This document shows positions 41,536 to 54,100 of a stretch of 64,000 bases of DNA, one piece after another. The number at the start of each line of letters is the position of its first letter. Position 1 is the stretch's first letter. The position numbers and the translations under genes were made by a program. Source of the stretch: Chlorops oryzae (lineage: Eukaryota > Arthropoda > Insecta > Diptera > Chloropidae); contig CM035808.1 in the NCBI GenBank assembly GCA_020466095.1, positions 85,352,779 to 85,416,778 of the forward strand, read 5' to 3'. Below the pieces are notes generated by a model. That model had not been told where the DNA came from and ran no database searches. It saw only the letters and a program-made list of their open reading frames with translations.

Positions 41536-42985
41536 CAACCCTAGCCTTAAAACTACTCGTAGAATCGCTTCTATCGGATATGCATGAAGCTAAATTAGTC
41601 TTATTAAGGTATACTCAGTCTTTTCATTCAAATAAAAAAATTTTTCTGTTTTGTTTTAGCAAACCATAATTCTTGAGAAGCGGACAGATGCGTTAACAAC
41701 TGTGCAACGAATTGTACATACGAAATTACTGTGAAAAAGTTGGTTCGGATGGTTGCACAAGATGAGTGCACAAATTTCTTAATGTATGAATATCGATTTT
41801 ACTAAGGCCAATTTTCTGGTGTTTTTGTTTTTCTTTAAATTATATCTACCGTTTTGGCGACAAAGTGGCAGCGCATTTAAACGAAGTTTTATAACTAAGC
41901 AGACGCTTTCGACGTTGGCATATCATGGGAGCGATCGTATAAACAAAATTGTAAACTTAGAAGTTAAAAGAATAAAATTTTTGACCGAGTGTAATTCACT
42001 TTTCCCTTATGGATAACGAATTCCTGGAATAAAGGCTTTAAATGTTGTTTCCGTATTATTATAATCAATAATGTATTTAAACCTTAAGTGCATTAATTGA
42101 ATTGTTAATAAAAAATATTTTTGTTATTATGGAGAAACGCAATTTTGTCTTCATTTGTTTCATCGATTACTAGGATTAAAGACATAAATAAATATTATAA
42201 AGATGGTTTTAACTGGTAAAACTTGAAATATGTCTTTTAAATTAGTTAAATCAGTAGACACACATCCCCTTATTTATAACCAATTTTTATATTTAAGCCA
42301 TTGTTAACATTAAAGTTTTTAAGGGAAATTTGACATTGAAGTAATAAACTCCGCACTCTTTATGCTAAAGTCATTTATTTTATAATAGAAGCCTTATCAC
42401 GGATTTTTAAAAGCCGATCACCAATTAATCAAGCCAACGAGGGTTTAGTGATATGAGTTGAAAGGTTTAAAAGAAAATCTTAACATAAGTATTATTGATT
42501 GTTAAAAATTTTTTGCGTACTTGTCTTGTATTGTTAAAGCATCTCCAGCATCAACAAGGGGCTCCAACTCATAAATAGCAGCTGAAAAAAAAATTTGTTT
42601 TTGTTAAATAAAGCAGAAACGTGACTTTTATTACTATTTTCGAAAAAAGTCATAACATAATATTTATTTTGTGACTAAAATAATTAAAATATTTCATAAT
42701 TATTATCAAAAATGCTTATATTTTTAAATTTCCATATAATTATTTTGAATGAGAAAAAATTTTATTAATTGAAAAATAAGTTTTATTGATGAGAAATATT
42801 TTTTTTACGTATTTTCAAAACTTTTATGGGGGACATTTTTTTTCAAGTTGCCTTAGAAGTTTTATGTATGTTTGAAGAAAAATAGTTAACGTCGTGAGCA
42901 AATTAGATAAGGGAATTCTTTGCTGAAAATTTTCCTGGATTCGTAAAAGAATAATTAAAGAGGACAATTGAGGTGCCTTCAAAAG
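41536..42985. other. A+T-rich spacer, probably includes the 5' part of the hAT element
   Basis: Frames of 60-76 codons only, without motifs. No TIR for the downstream hAT was recognised. Confidence 0.4.
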
Positions 42986-44520
42986 ATGGGTCGTAAACGA
43001 AATAATTTTATTCTCGAATTTTTCAATTATAACAAACAAGGAAGTGTGAGCATCAGGAAAATTTACTCGTCCAAACTGATGGCGAAGAATGTGACCAATC
43101 TGAAGAGGCACACGACTTCTTCCCATCTATGGAATCTATGAGCAGGAGAACAACATAGAAAAGGCATGCGCAAAGCCCAAAGAAAAAAAACTAGATATTC
43201 CAGTGAGATGTCAAAAAAGGATATCACTTGCGCTTGTGTAGGGTTTGTAACTAAGCATTATCAGCCCTTATCGTTTTTTGATACCAATGCTTTTAAAGTA
43301 TTGACCGAGCAAATATTTGTTGGACTCGAAATTCACCCAGTAACTTTATCAAATGCTATACAGTTGGTAAATGAAAGTTATTGTGAAATAAAAACGCATA
43401 TAATGAAATGCATGAAAGGACGCATGTTGTCTATTAAAATGGACAGTGCCACGCGTCTTAATAGATCGGTGCTAGGAGTAAATTTGCAAGTTTTTCAAAA
43501 TCAAAAGATAATGGTTTTTACTCTTTTGATGAAAGAAATAAAAAAGCGGCAAAATGCAGAAAATCTTAAAGAATACCTGGAAGAAGTCCTCGAAGAATTT
43601 AATCTATCGAAAAATCAAATAAACTCCATAAAGACTGATAATGGCAAAAACATGATAAAAGCAGTGAATTTGTTAGCTTTTGGAGCTGATGAAGAATATG
43701 AAGAGGACGAAAACCAAGGAAAATTTGAACTTTTAGAAAATTTTTTGGAACACCTGGATTTTATCGATGAAGTGCGCAGCGCACGCAGTACAGCTCGCAG
43801 TTAAAGATTTGTTAGACCTAAAAAGCGTTTCAATTAAGTGTGCTCGTGAAGTAACGAAGGTCTTGAGGACGATAATAAGACCTTCTTTATCACTTTTTAA
43901 ATCACAAAATTATTCTTTTTTAGACAAATTCTTCAAATGCTGAACCGGGGAAAACCTCAATTGGACGTGCCGACAAGATGGAACTCAACATTTTAAATGC
44001 CTCTTGCAGTTTAAAGACGTGTCTTTGCAGACTGAAAAATCCCTTGCGTGACGAGGAATGGCATAAAAAAAAACTGGTGAGAGTATTAAAGCCTGCGAAT
44101 GATATAATCCTCAAACTGCAAAGCCAACAGTTGTAAGTGAGCGATTTTTTCAAATGTTTGCTAAGCTTTAAGGTCGAAATCAAATCCCTTGCGCACGAAA
44201 TGGCAGTGGAGATGCTAAAGTTCGTTGGACAAAGGGAACCACAGTTGTTGAACAATAGTGCTTTAAGTTCTGCAATCTTTTTGCACCCCAGATTTAAGAA
44301 AACACTTTCGTCGTCACAAATATGTTCTGCACAAAAACACCTTAAATTACTATCAAGTCGGCTCTTTGCATTGAATGAGGTAAGTAAACAGATATTGTTA
44401 TTATCTTATAATTCTTACACTTAGGTGTACAAATTTTTTTTTATATTTTTTTTTTGCACGTATTTTTATTATTGCATCCTCAAAAAACTGATGAACTAAC
44501 AATAAGTGAAATATCTTAAT

Positions 44521-44542
44521 ACTAGAATATATATATACATAT

Positions 44543-44605
<63 letters not shown>
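44521..44605. repeat. (TA)n microsatellite in the LINE tail
   Basis: About 80 bp of nearly pure TA with a TGTGTG end. Confidence 0.95.
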
Positions 44606-44609
<4 letters not shown>

Positions 44610-44687
44610 ATTTATATTATTTTGGCTCCGGTCCAACCCAACGCATGGATTAGGCTGCCTTTAGTCTGGTTAATTGCTCAAAGGCTG

Positions 44688-47368
44688 TTACAGAGGGTAA
44701 TAGGAGAATAAGTGCTGATAGAGAGAAAACAGGTCACGCCTCTTGAGCCGTGTGTAGCTGTTTGTTAACAAATTTCTGGCTAATGAGTTCGGATGTTGAG
44801 ACAACCGAGTGCTATATTTGCGACTTAATGAAATAAGTTCGTTTTTGACCATCGGGATACAAAGATCCTTGTGTATATTTTCGTTCTTAATGAACCTTGG
44901 AGCACCAGTGATAGCCCGAAGGATTTTAGACTGTGAGCGTTGTATAATGTCTGTTATAGAATTACTCGCTTTTCCCCAGAGCTGGGAGCCATAAGTCCAT
45001 ATAGGCTTAAGTGTTGCGTTATAAAGAAGCACTTTGTGTTCGAGCCGCAATCTTGACTTACTGTTGAGTAACCAAGTCAATTTTTGGGCGCTCAGCTTCA
45101 TTTGGGTGCGTTTTGCCTCAATATGTTTGCGCCATGTGAGTCGGCGATCTAAGTGAATGCGTAGATATCTCACTTCATTGGCCTGTGGAACTCGTGTGTT
45201 GTTAAGCATAATTGGAGAGCAAGTCTCGCGACGCAGCGTGAAAGTTATGTGGGTGCATTTGCTTTCATTTACTTTTATTCTCCAGTTCGCAAGCCAGTCT
45301 CCAACAATATGAAGATGATTATTATGAACTCGAGAGGCGACCACAGGGTCGTTGTGTGCATACAAAATTGCTGTGTCATCTGCAAATGTAGATGTGAATA
45401 GCTAAGGAGAAACAGGAAGGTCAGCCTTTTATATCAAATATAACAATGGCCCGAGGACGCTGCCTTGAGGTACGCCTGCTGAGATGTGGAACTCATTCGT
45501 CGTGTGAGTTCCATATCTAATTTTGAACTTCCTTTCAGAGAGGTACGATTGTAGGACTTTGTGGGTATTATTGGGTAGTGTTTGTTTTATTTTAAACACT
45601 AAACCAGAATGCCAAGCCTTGTCAAAGGCTTGTGAAATATCCAGAAAAATGGCAGAGCAGTATTTCTTTTTTTCGAACGCGTTTCTGATTTCGGTAGTAA
45701 TTCTGTTTACCTGTTCAATAATACCATGGTTTTTTCGAAAACCAAACTGAGATTTGGGGATTACTCTGAGGCTTTGCAAAGTCGGTAAAATTTTTGCCAA
45801 GAGACATTTTTCAAAAACTTTTGAGAATACTGGCAGTAGACTAATTGGCCTATATGATGATAGCAATGAGGAATCTTTTCCTGGCTTAGGGATCATGATG
45901 TTTGAAATTTTCCAGGCTCGAGGGTAAAATCCTATTCTTAATATAGCATTAAATGTTAAGAGTATTAGTCTTGTGGCTGCGGCCGGGAGTTGTTGTATCA
46001 TCTGTGGCGTGATAAGATTAAAGCCTGCTGCCTTTTTTGGGTTTAGCTCTTTAATAATAGTTTGAACGTCTTAATGCTGAAGAGCACGTGTATTTTGGAT
46101 TTGACGTGGGTTAGTTTGTGGTAAACGGTAAGGGTTGGTAGGTGGATTAGGATTAAAAACGTTTTCTAGGTACTTTTTACAAAGATGATCTTATTCTGAA
46201 TCCTTTCTAGCCCAACTTCGAGTTTTGTTACGCTGGGGTGATACGTTTATTTTGGTTGCCTTCACCTTTTTGTTTGTTTTTTATAGAGAGTAATTAGTTT
46301 AGGCTGTTGGGCTCAATTTTCGTTTGAAGTTTTCTAAATTAATTCTCAGAGCATTATCAAGATCTTTTCATAGGCGCTTAGTTGCTTGTGTTAAGTTGTA
46401 CTTTGCGGAAGGTGATCGTTGACGCTGCGATTCTCTTCGTAGGGTTTTTTTCTCGAATGACGGTTTCGATCTCGCTTGAAGTATGTCTTCGAGTTATTAT
46501 TGAGTTTCTGATTGATTTTGGGGTAGCGTGAACTGCGGCCGATATTATGATATCGCTTAGTTCTGTTATGACTTCCTCAATATCACTTTCGCTCCGGAGG
46601 ATCGTGTTCTCGTTCAAATTAGAGCTTATATATTTTTTAAACTTGAGTCAGTCGGTTTTTTTTGTTATAATTCTCCCGGGTTTTTCGATGAGTGTGGGCA
46701 CGCCCATCATTGTAATTATAATAGGGAAATGATCAGATGACAGATCGAAGCTGGGATCAGCATGAATTCGCTACGATCATAGTTTTTGCTGACTGCTAAA
46801 TCAATGAGGTCGGGTTTTTTTTGCAAGTCGGAAGGCCAGTAAGTGGGTGGACCTGTTGAAATACAGTGAAAATTTTCACGACTATTTATTATAAGTGAAT
46901 TTAATTGTCGCCCTTTGGGTTTTATTAATCTAGAGCCCCAGTGTGGGTGCTTAGCATTATAATCCCCAGCTGCTATAAATTTGTTGCCAAGCTTTTGGAA
47001 GTACTCTAAAAATTGTGTACCAGTAACAGAAAATCTCGGTGGGCGGTAAACTGCACTTAAAGCGATAATGCGGTTACCATAATGCAATGAAATAGAGGTA
47101 GCTTGTAAGTAATTTGGGAAAATGCATCCATTAAATTGTGTTTTATTCCAGTTTTAATCAACACACCGGTGCCGCCGTGTGCCTTTCCATCTGGATGATG
47201 AGTGCCATAAAACGTATAATTTTTAATAGTAAAATTATTTTTGCTTGTAAGGTGGGTTTCACTGACGAGCAATACGTCAATTGAATGTAATTCAAGAAAT
47301 GTTTGAATTTCAAGCTTGTGTTGTCGAATGCCGTTAGCATTCCAATTACAAATTTCTAAGACACTCAT
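44688..47368 (-). pseudogene. Jockey-like ORF2 (endonuclease-RT), multiple breaks
   Basis: It starts at 47368, overlapping the ORF1 stop by ATGA. The apurinic-type endonuclease is visible as NWNANGIRQHK, VSETHLTSKNN and, after a frameshift near 47087, AAGDYNAKHPHWGSR. The RT has IPKPGKDSSLLSSYRPISLL, FGFRKNHG, AIFLDISQAFDKAWH and AGVPQGSVLGPLLYLI, then a stop at 45429 and a catalytic FADD at 45374-45385 in the resumed frame. The C-terminal part (45365-44688) contains TWRKHIEAK and WTYGSQLWGKAS and ends at 44688. There is no RNase H, as expected for jockey. Breaks at about 46700, 46378, 46070 and 45425. Confidence 0.88.
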
Positions 47369-48310
47369 TTCTTTGCAATTACAATTTGCATGAGTTGGCT
47401 TTGAGCACGCATCATCTCTTGCAGCATTGATTGCACAGTTGAAGTGAACTGCATCATGCAGTTAGTGAAATTCGAGATCATTGATTCCAAGTTTGATATA
47501 GCACCTTGAGGGTGTACCGCAGTGTTCGACCTGACAGCGTCAGCGTACGAAATAGTCATAGGAGTACGACTAGGATGTGCTGCTTTCGCAAAAGATGCTT
47601 GAGGTTGGGTCGCAGTGTTAGACTTTACTGCGTCAGCATATGAAAATGCTTTATGAGGAAGAGCAACTGATGCTGGCCCTTGATGGCTTGCCAAGAAGTT
47701 CGGAACTTCTTGGTGAGTTTTCCGCTTGGGTTGGTCTTTTTTTTTATTGCCATGTAGATTGGGCATCCACGATAGCTCGCTTTATGGTTACCACCACAGT
47801 TGCTGAATTTTCTTACATCAGTGTTGTCTTGATCAACTTGACAAGAGTACGAAGAATGCCGATCGCCACATGTAGCGCACACGGGGTGAAAAGTGCAATA
47901 GTTTTGCGTGTGACCAAATTCTTGGCAATTAGAGCATTGAACCGGTCCTTTCCGCTTATGAGGCTCTTCGACCGTAATTTTGCGGTGTAGCAAAAATTGC
48001 AGATTGTATATTGGGTGGACCTCGTTCTTTTTCAGTTTTTGGGAGAGAGCTGAAGGATCAAGCTCAATGCGATATAGGGGTTGCGGAATATTTTGTTTGT
48101 TTTTAATATTAAAAACGGGTTTCGTTGGAAAACCTGCAGCTTGCAGAGCGCCTTTGATCTCTGCTGGGTCAATTGAGGGCTCGATGCCTTTTATTGCTAC
48201 CACTATACCTTTGCTTGCTTTAAGCTGGTAGGCATAGTAGCTTTTTTTGAGTGCATCAAAGTGATTCACCAGGGTACGATAGTGGGTTTCCGTATAAATT
48301 TGTATTTAAG
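47365..48310 (-). pseudogene. Jockey-like ORF1 (Gag-like, CCHC knuckles)
   Basis: The open part begins IYTETHYRTLVNHFDALKK at about 48310 after a stop; the N-terminal region is rearranged. It has GIVVAIKGIEPS, then the knuckles CSNCQEFGHTQNYC and CATCGDRHSSYSC and a third whose first cysteine is lost (FSNCGGNH...GC). A frameshift near 47700 leads to the C-terminal frame (47766-47365), with a duplicated SYADAV segment and a helix-rich end, VQSMLQEMMRAQSQLM. ORF1 proteins of this clade bind LINE RNA and target it to the nucleus or telomere. Confidence 0.85.
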
Positions 48311-48990
48311 TTTCTTTCACGTTACCCCTTTTAATTGAAACAACGTGAAAGTTTGCGTACTGCGCAATGAAACGAGCGATGCTTGCTACTAGAGCGCCTT
48401 TGAATCATCTGCTCACGCAAGTCAGATTGAGGGGGCTCGATTTTCTTGATGGGGTTATGTGCTACCACTGATTCATTATGCTTGCTTTAAGCTGGAGGCA
48501 TACGTAAATCTATTTTGGCTTGAGTGCATCAGTAGTGATTCACTCAGGGTACGATGCATTGGGTTTCAATACTTTTAGAGCCTTCTGCCCTTGCATTTAA
48601 GTTGGGGACTCAATTTCACGCTTACCCCTTTAGTAGCGAATCCATGCGTGCACTGCTTGCTACGTGCCAATTGATAACGATGGCGATAGTTGCTACTAGA
48701 GCGTCTGGAAGCATTCCTCACGCAAGTAGTTTGGCAGCATCGTTTGCTTGTATTCTTCTTTTGACTAGTGTGTCGTATTGGTTAGATGTTCATTATTGCA
48801 TGACTTTTGCTAGCAACAACGCAAACCGTTGACGTTGTCTGTGTACTTCGGCTAGCATATTGTGGTACTTACTGTCGATGCATTGGGCTTGTCAATAGTG
48901 CATTTACTGAGCCTTCTGCCCTTGCATTTGTTGGATCAATTTCTCGCTTTTGTTCACGTTAGCGATCCTACCTGTCTGCACTGCGTGAAC
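48205..48990 (-). repeat. Duplicated segments in the LINE 5' region
   Basis: GCTTGCTTTAAGCTGG with the following 70 bases occurs at 48212 and again at 48480, the latter running into GGGTACGATGCATTGGG. GATGCATTGGG with GAGCCTTCTGCCCTTGCATT occurs at 48553-48600 and 48878-48931; TTGCTACTAGAGCG at 48376 and 48690. The region is thus made of at least two to three partly scrambled monomers. Confidence 0.75.
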
Positions 48991-49374
48991 CTTTTTTTTA
49001 TTTTGTACGTTCTCTTTTTTTGTTTTTTTTTCACGTACACTTTTCGCGCACTAGAAGAGTCACTGTCTCTAATTTTTTATTTGATTTTTTGTACTATTTT
49101 TATTATTATTAATTTAATTTTGATTTAATTCGGTTGATTTATTTTTTTATTTATTTAGTAATGTTTAATTTTGTGTTTGTTTTGTGTTATGTTTATTTTT
49201 TTTTTGTTTTTTGTTTTTCTTTTTTTTTTACGAAAACTGCGGATCAAAGTAAAAACGCGTCCGACCGAATCGAGCGCTTCATTGCAAGTGTACAAATACA
49301 GGTGTACAATTGAATGCTGTTTCTTTTTGTAAGCCCAATTTTGTAGGGACCCCTTCACTGAAAACACCTTTGAA

Positions 49375-49915
49375 TAATAACCAACACTCTTCATCGACCG
49401 TAAGGGAGTCATTATAATCATTAGAGGTAGATGGGCCAAAATTCTTTTTAATGCCTAAATTTCTGTCTCTGTCAACGAAAATCAGTGTTCGTAAAAGAGC
49501 AAATCAAATAAATAACAAATAAATTTAACCTAAATATTTATGAATAACGAAATAAAATACTCAAGTCCAATTGGAAAAAATTGAATATTACCAAACTTCC
49601 ATCTTGTTTACTCGCAAATTACAGTAACATTGTTGTCTTGTTTGGCAAGACAAGACAAGATAAGACAACAATGTTACCGTAATTTGCGAAGGAAAAAAAT
49701 TAAGTTTTGTTAATCATTGATGTTTTGCAATTCGACTAGAGTATTTTATTTCGTTATTCATAAATTTTTTGTTAAATTTAATTTTTTATTAATATGGTTT
49801 GCTCCTTCAGAAAAACTAATTTTCATTGGCAGGGACAGAAGTGAAGGCATTAAAAAGAATTTTGGCCCAGATACATCATCTGATGAAGATGACGTCAGAT
49901 ATAAGCTTCATATAA
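49375..49915. repeat. Large imperfect palindrome next to the jockey insertion
   Basis: Arms of about 250 bp meet at 49645-49665. Inner part: GCAAATTACAGTAACATTGT against its reverse at 49666-49690. Outer part: GGCCAAAATTCTTTTTAATG at 49434 against CATTAAAAAGAATTTTGGCC at 49846. The right arm includes a hAT-like exon piece, so an exon of the hAT element is present in both orientations. The centre has GACAAGACAAGATAAGAC. Confidence 0.85.
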
Positions 49916-50129
49916 TGAAATTGAAAATTGTAAGCCGCGGAGGCTGGGTATCGATGAAGATATTATAAAGTTTTGGGAAGAGAAAAAATTTGCGTTTCCG
50001 TATTTGACAAAAATGGCACACATTGTCCACGCTGCTCCTGTTACCCAAGGTTCAGTAGAACGATCATTTTCTGCATTAAGACTACTATTAATTGACCAAA
50101 GATATAATTTATCGGAATGTTAATTATCT

Positions 50130-50785
50130 GCTTACATGTTTGTTTAGCTGAACCAACTATTTGAATAATAAAAATAAAAAAAGACAATTTGCTCATTCTT
50201 CTGTTTTTTTTTTATATGTGTAAATTTATAGATCAATCGGAAACCGGGAACTGAGTCAAATTAAAGTTTTAGGTTTCCTTTACAAAGTTTGTTAGTTTAT
50301 TACGATTGAAGCGAATAAAAATTGAACAACAAAAATTTTCAAAGACGTAAAAATTTCTTATGAAAAATTAAACTTATAAAGAAGCGTAAAAACATAAAAT
50401 TGGAAAGAAAAATATATGAAAATACCTATTGAATTTTTTGAATTTGTAAAAATTATACAAAGATTTTAAATAATTTTTTTTCAAATAAAGGCTACTTTTT
50501 TAAAATCTGAAATTTCAGTAATTATTATTTGGGGTCCCTAAAATAAAGCAATAAAAGTAACGTTGTATTAATATTCAGTAACGGGATATAAATTGTTTTG
50601 GGTTGTGGCGCTCTACATAAGAAAAAATTCATACTTCAATGACTTACACTTTTCATGTTATGTTAAACATAAGTAAGTTTAGATTTGGCAACCATTCGAG
50701 TAACAGGTGTTTCGTGATTTTCCCTAAGATCGAAAAAAGCAGTATCGTTCGGCAACTCGATTTTTTTTTTTTTTGATCTTAAACA
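50130..50785. other. A+T-rich spacer
   Basis: 3' flank of hAT 1, followed by sequence with no gene; a poly-T run at 50761-50774 precedes the mariner fragment. Confidence 0.5.
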
Positions 50786-51180
50786 ATGCAACGAGATAAA
50801 AACAAAGTTGGATGCAGTTTAGGGTACACTTTGCCACCTATGACTACAGTAAAATATTGGTCCAAAAAAGGCGAAGACGGCCCCATCGGCCGACAATGTC
50901 ATGGTGACGTGTTCGTGGGATGCGAACTGCGGCATCCTGATGGATTTTTTAGAAAAAGTAAGTTCGATCACTGGACAATATTACAGTGAGTTATTGGACC
51001 ACTTCGACAAAAAAATAAAGAAGACACTTTCGCAGTTGGTGAAAAAAAGGTGCTGGTTCACCACGATAACGCAAAAGCATATTCATTCGGAGTTGTCGCC
51101 GCCGAACTGCATAAATTGCATTATAAATTCCCGCTGCACCCCAGGTTTAAACAAATGCTGAGCATTGGCGCTAAATAAAT
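50786..51180 (+). pseudogene. Mariner-like transposase fragment
   Basis: KVYWSKKGEDGP-like and CSWDANCGILMDFLEKVSS lead, through a frame change, to KKVLVHHDNAKAYSFGVVAAEL and KFPLHPRFKQML. The HHDNAKA motif is the second catalytic aspartate of mariners; the third is missing, since the sequence ends at LHPRFK. Frames change at about 50910 and 51040. From 50983 onwards it is part of the left arm of the large inverted repeat. Confidence 0.8.
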
Positions 51181-54100
51181 TCTGAAATTGCAATTTATAG
51201 CTCTATGGCCCAGTGTTATAACATGACCGAGAAGAGGTTCAGCCACAAACAAAGTCCACATGAGGCAAAAACACAATCATCAAGCTGCAGTTTTAAGTAC
51301 AAGAACTTGAGTGCGTTCTAGTGGTCGTAATTCGTGAGATGCAAGAATCAGATGTTCAGGAATGTTTAGGTTGAAGACATCTACAATTTCATAAAATGCG
51401 AAGCACCGTATGCCAATTCTACACAACGACCTGATATAAGGGCTTATAATGCAAATTATCGACTAGACAATTCGGCACTGCAGCCCTAAAGCACTTTTAG
51501 CCCAAACGAGGCAAAAATATTGACCCGTCAAGGGAAAATAGGTAGCACGCTCAATTGAGCAACATGTTCTACGGTGGACTAAAATGAAACCAAAATTACT
51601 CAGTTTAATCAGTGATAACACTGTGCTACAAAAAAAAAAAAAATCGAAATCACTTTTTGAGCGACCTAGCATACGTTGTAGGTCTTGATGAGTACATCAT
51701 GAAAATGTGTTTCAAAATTGTCTAACACCCCCAAATTTTGAAGTTATTGTTTAAAAACCGTTTTTCCCGTACTCCGAGCACTTAAACGATTGTCACTCCG
51801 TCAATTTTTGACCGATTTTAAATTGCTATACAGTTTTGGAAACTAGAAACATTGAGCTTTCGAAAAAAATACAATTATTAATACTTCCTACAAAAAAAGT
51901 TGGATATTTATGAAAGGTATCTAAAATTTACCCATTTTTTTTTCACGTCGTTTACAGTTTGACGTATTTTTTATGTAACAAATCCTAAAGACATTCAGTT
52001 TCCTACAGTTATTATCAAAGTACATTATATCTTGAGTAAAATATGCCATCACTTATCAATATCGGTTGAAAAATGTTCAAGTTACAACGTTTTTTGTAAA
52101 CATGAAAATTTGACTCTCATCATGTGTTAAGTCTTTTCATGTCGCTCTCTGTTTGTATGCATGCAAAGACTCAAGAAAGGAACGTGAAAACAGTGAATAA
52201 TGCGTTTCAAAAAATATTTGTTTTGAATTAATTTTATGAATAGAAACCACTTACCGATTTTAATGGTTATAATCTCCAAAAACTCGTCATAGATTGAGGT
52301 TTGCGGCATTTGACTCGAAAATTTATTTTTTCCTACTAGGGTCATTTTTTTGCCAGTAAGGGAATGGAACCCAAATTTCAGTTTTAAAAAAAGATAATAA
52401 TTATAACATATTATTAAAACATACCAAAAACGAATCCAATATTCTTCATATTAGGCTCGTTCAAAAGGTAATTTTGTAAATTTTTTGAATATGCATACTG
52501 AACATGCTCGTTCTTGTTCCTACGGCATCTATATTATAGATTGAAGTTCGCGGGGCATTTTTCTTTAATTTAAGCCAGTTTTTGTATGGTGACCCCCCTA
52601 AGGACGGGAGAGAGAGGTAGGTATGTTTGAAGAAAATGTTTATAGTAAAAAAATAATGGGGGTCGGTGATATATATCATCCCCCTAGGAAGGGTTTGACT
52701 GTAGTGACAGCCATTTTGTATGAAATTGTGATAAAATTAAGGTAATTTTGTATGGGTGTCCCCCTAAGGAGGGAAGATAGGGGGTCAGTATGTTGAGAAA
52801 AAATGTTAGGGAGACAAAGTTAATGGGGGTCGGTCAAACATTTGACTGCTCTAAGGGCACTCTGGGACTAGTAAGGACAGTGGGGGAAATTCATAAAAAA
52901 AATTACTTTTGTATGGGAGCCCCCTTAAGGAGTGGAGATAGGGGGAAGGTTTGTTTGGAGAAATTGTTGAGAATAAAAAAATAATTGGATTTGGGCTTAC
53001 ATTTGACCCCTCTAGGAGCGACTTGTAAGCAAAGTAACTTCAAAAATTTGGAAAAAAATAAAAAATTAAATTTTTCAAATGACTTGGTGCGTGAAATTTT
53101 TTTATCAAATAACCTTAAAATTAGTTTTTTATGGCATCTTCAATAAAAGTTCATCATACTGTAATACAGGAAATTTTTTTGGAGAAAAAAACACTAAAAG
53201 TCATCACCCTAATATGCATATATATATGCACAATCCTGACATGGCACGACATCGATATCATGATGAGAGTCAAATTTTCATGTTTACAAAAAACGTTGTA
53301 ACTTGAACATTTTTCAACCGATTTTGATAAGCAATAGCATATTTTACTCGAAATACAATGTTCTTTGATAATAACTGTAAGAATCTGAATTTTTTTTAGG
53401 ATTTGTTACATAAAAAATACGTCAAACTGTAAACGACGTGAAAAAAAAATGGGTAAATTTTAGATACCTTTCATAAATATCCAACTTTTTTTGTAGGAAG
53501 TATTAATAATTGTATTTTTTTCGAAAGCTCAATGTTTCTAGTTTCCAAAACTGTATAGCAATTTAAAATCGGTCAAAAATTGACGGAGTGACAATCGTTT
53601 AAGTGCTCGGAGTACGGGAAAAACGGTTTTTAAACAATAACTTGAAAATTTGGGGGATGTTAGACAATTTTGAAACACATTTTCATGATGTACTCATCAA
53701 GACCTACAACGTATGCTAGGTCGCTCAAAAAGTGATTTCGAGTTTTTTTTTTTTTGTAGCACAGTGTTATCACTGATTAAACTGAGTAATTTTGGTTTCA
53801 TTTTAGTCCACCGTAGAACATGTTGCTCAATTGAGCGTGCTGCCTATTTTCCCTTGACGGGTCAATATTTTTGCCTCGTTTGGGCTAAAAGTGCTTTAGG
53901 GCTGCAGTGCCGAATTGTCTAGTCGATAATTTGCATTATAAGCCCTTATATCAGGTCGTTGTGTAGAATTGGCATACGGTGCTTCGCATTTTATGAAATT
54001 GTAGATGTCTTCAACCTAAAAATGGTCTTAGGTTGCTAATTTGGTTGCTCTTGCCTATTTCATTGTGTTGCTCTAAATGGTAAAAGTCCTCCTGAACATC

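Larger units (their letters stand above)
44433..49299 (-). mobile_element. Jockey-like LINE, nearly full length (4.87 kb)
   Basis: AGGTGTACAA occurs at 44423-44432 and 49300-49309, a 10-bp target duplication. On the minus strand the element has a 5' region of about 1 kb with repeats, ORF1 with CCHC knuckles, ORF2 with endonuclease and RT, and a 3' UTR ending in a (TA)n and A-rich tail. It is inserted in the hAT pseudogene 1, apparently in an intron. Both ORFs are broken. Confidence 0.85.
42986..50129 (+). pseudogene. hAT transposase pseudogene 1, split by a jockey-like LINE
   Basis: From the ATG at 42986 comes a BED-type zinc finger with its cysteines changed (FNYNKQGSVSIRKIYSSKLM, then KNVTNLKRH) and a stop at 43139. 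The catalytic part is open at 43166-43804: LSIKMDSATRLNRS with the first aspartate and SIKTDNGKNM with the second. The CAAHAVQLAV motif (CxxH) appears in another frame at 43773. LSDFFKCLLSFKVEI to RLFALNE follows and ends at a GTAAGT donor at about 44382. After the LINE the dimerisation region is found at 49970-50122 (FWEEKKFAFPYL, then GSVERSFSALR and DQRYNLSE). Several stops; dead. Confidence 0.85.

Noticed and set aside
41350..42020. ORFs of 62 and 76 codons
   Set aside because: No motif; composition matches the A+T-rich spacer.
47640..48231. Plus-strand frames of 116 and 83 codons
   Set aside because: Antisense shadows of jockey ORF1.
51463..53922. Pair of 69-aa ORFs with MLGRSKSDF
   Set aside because: Mirror copies in the arms of the large inverted repeat, with a poly-F stretch from a poly-T run.
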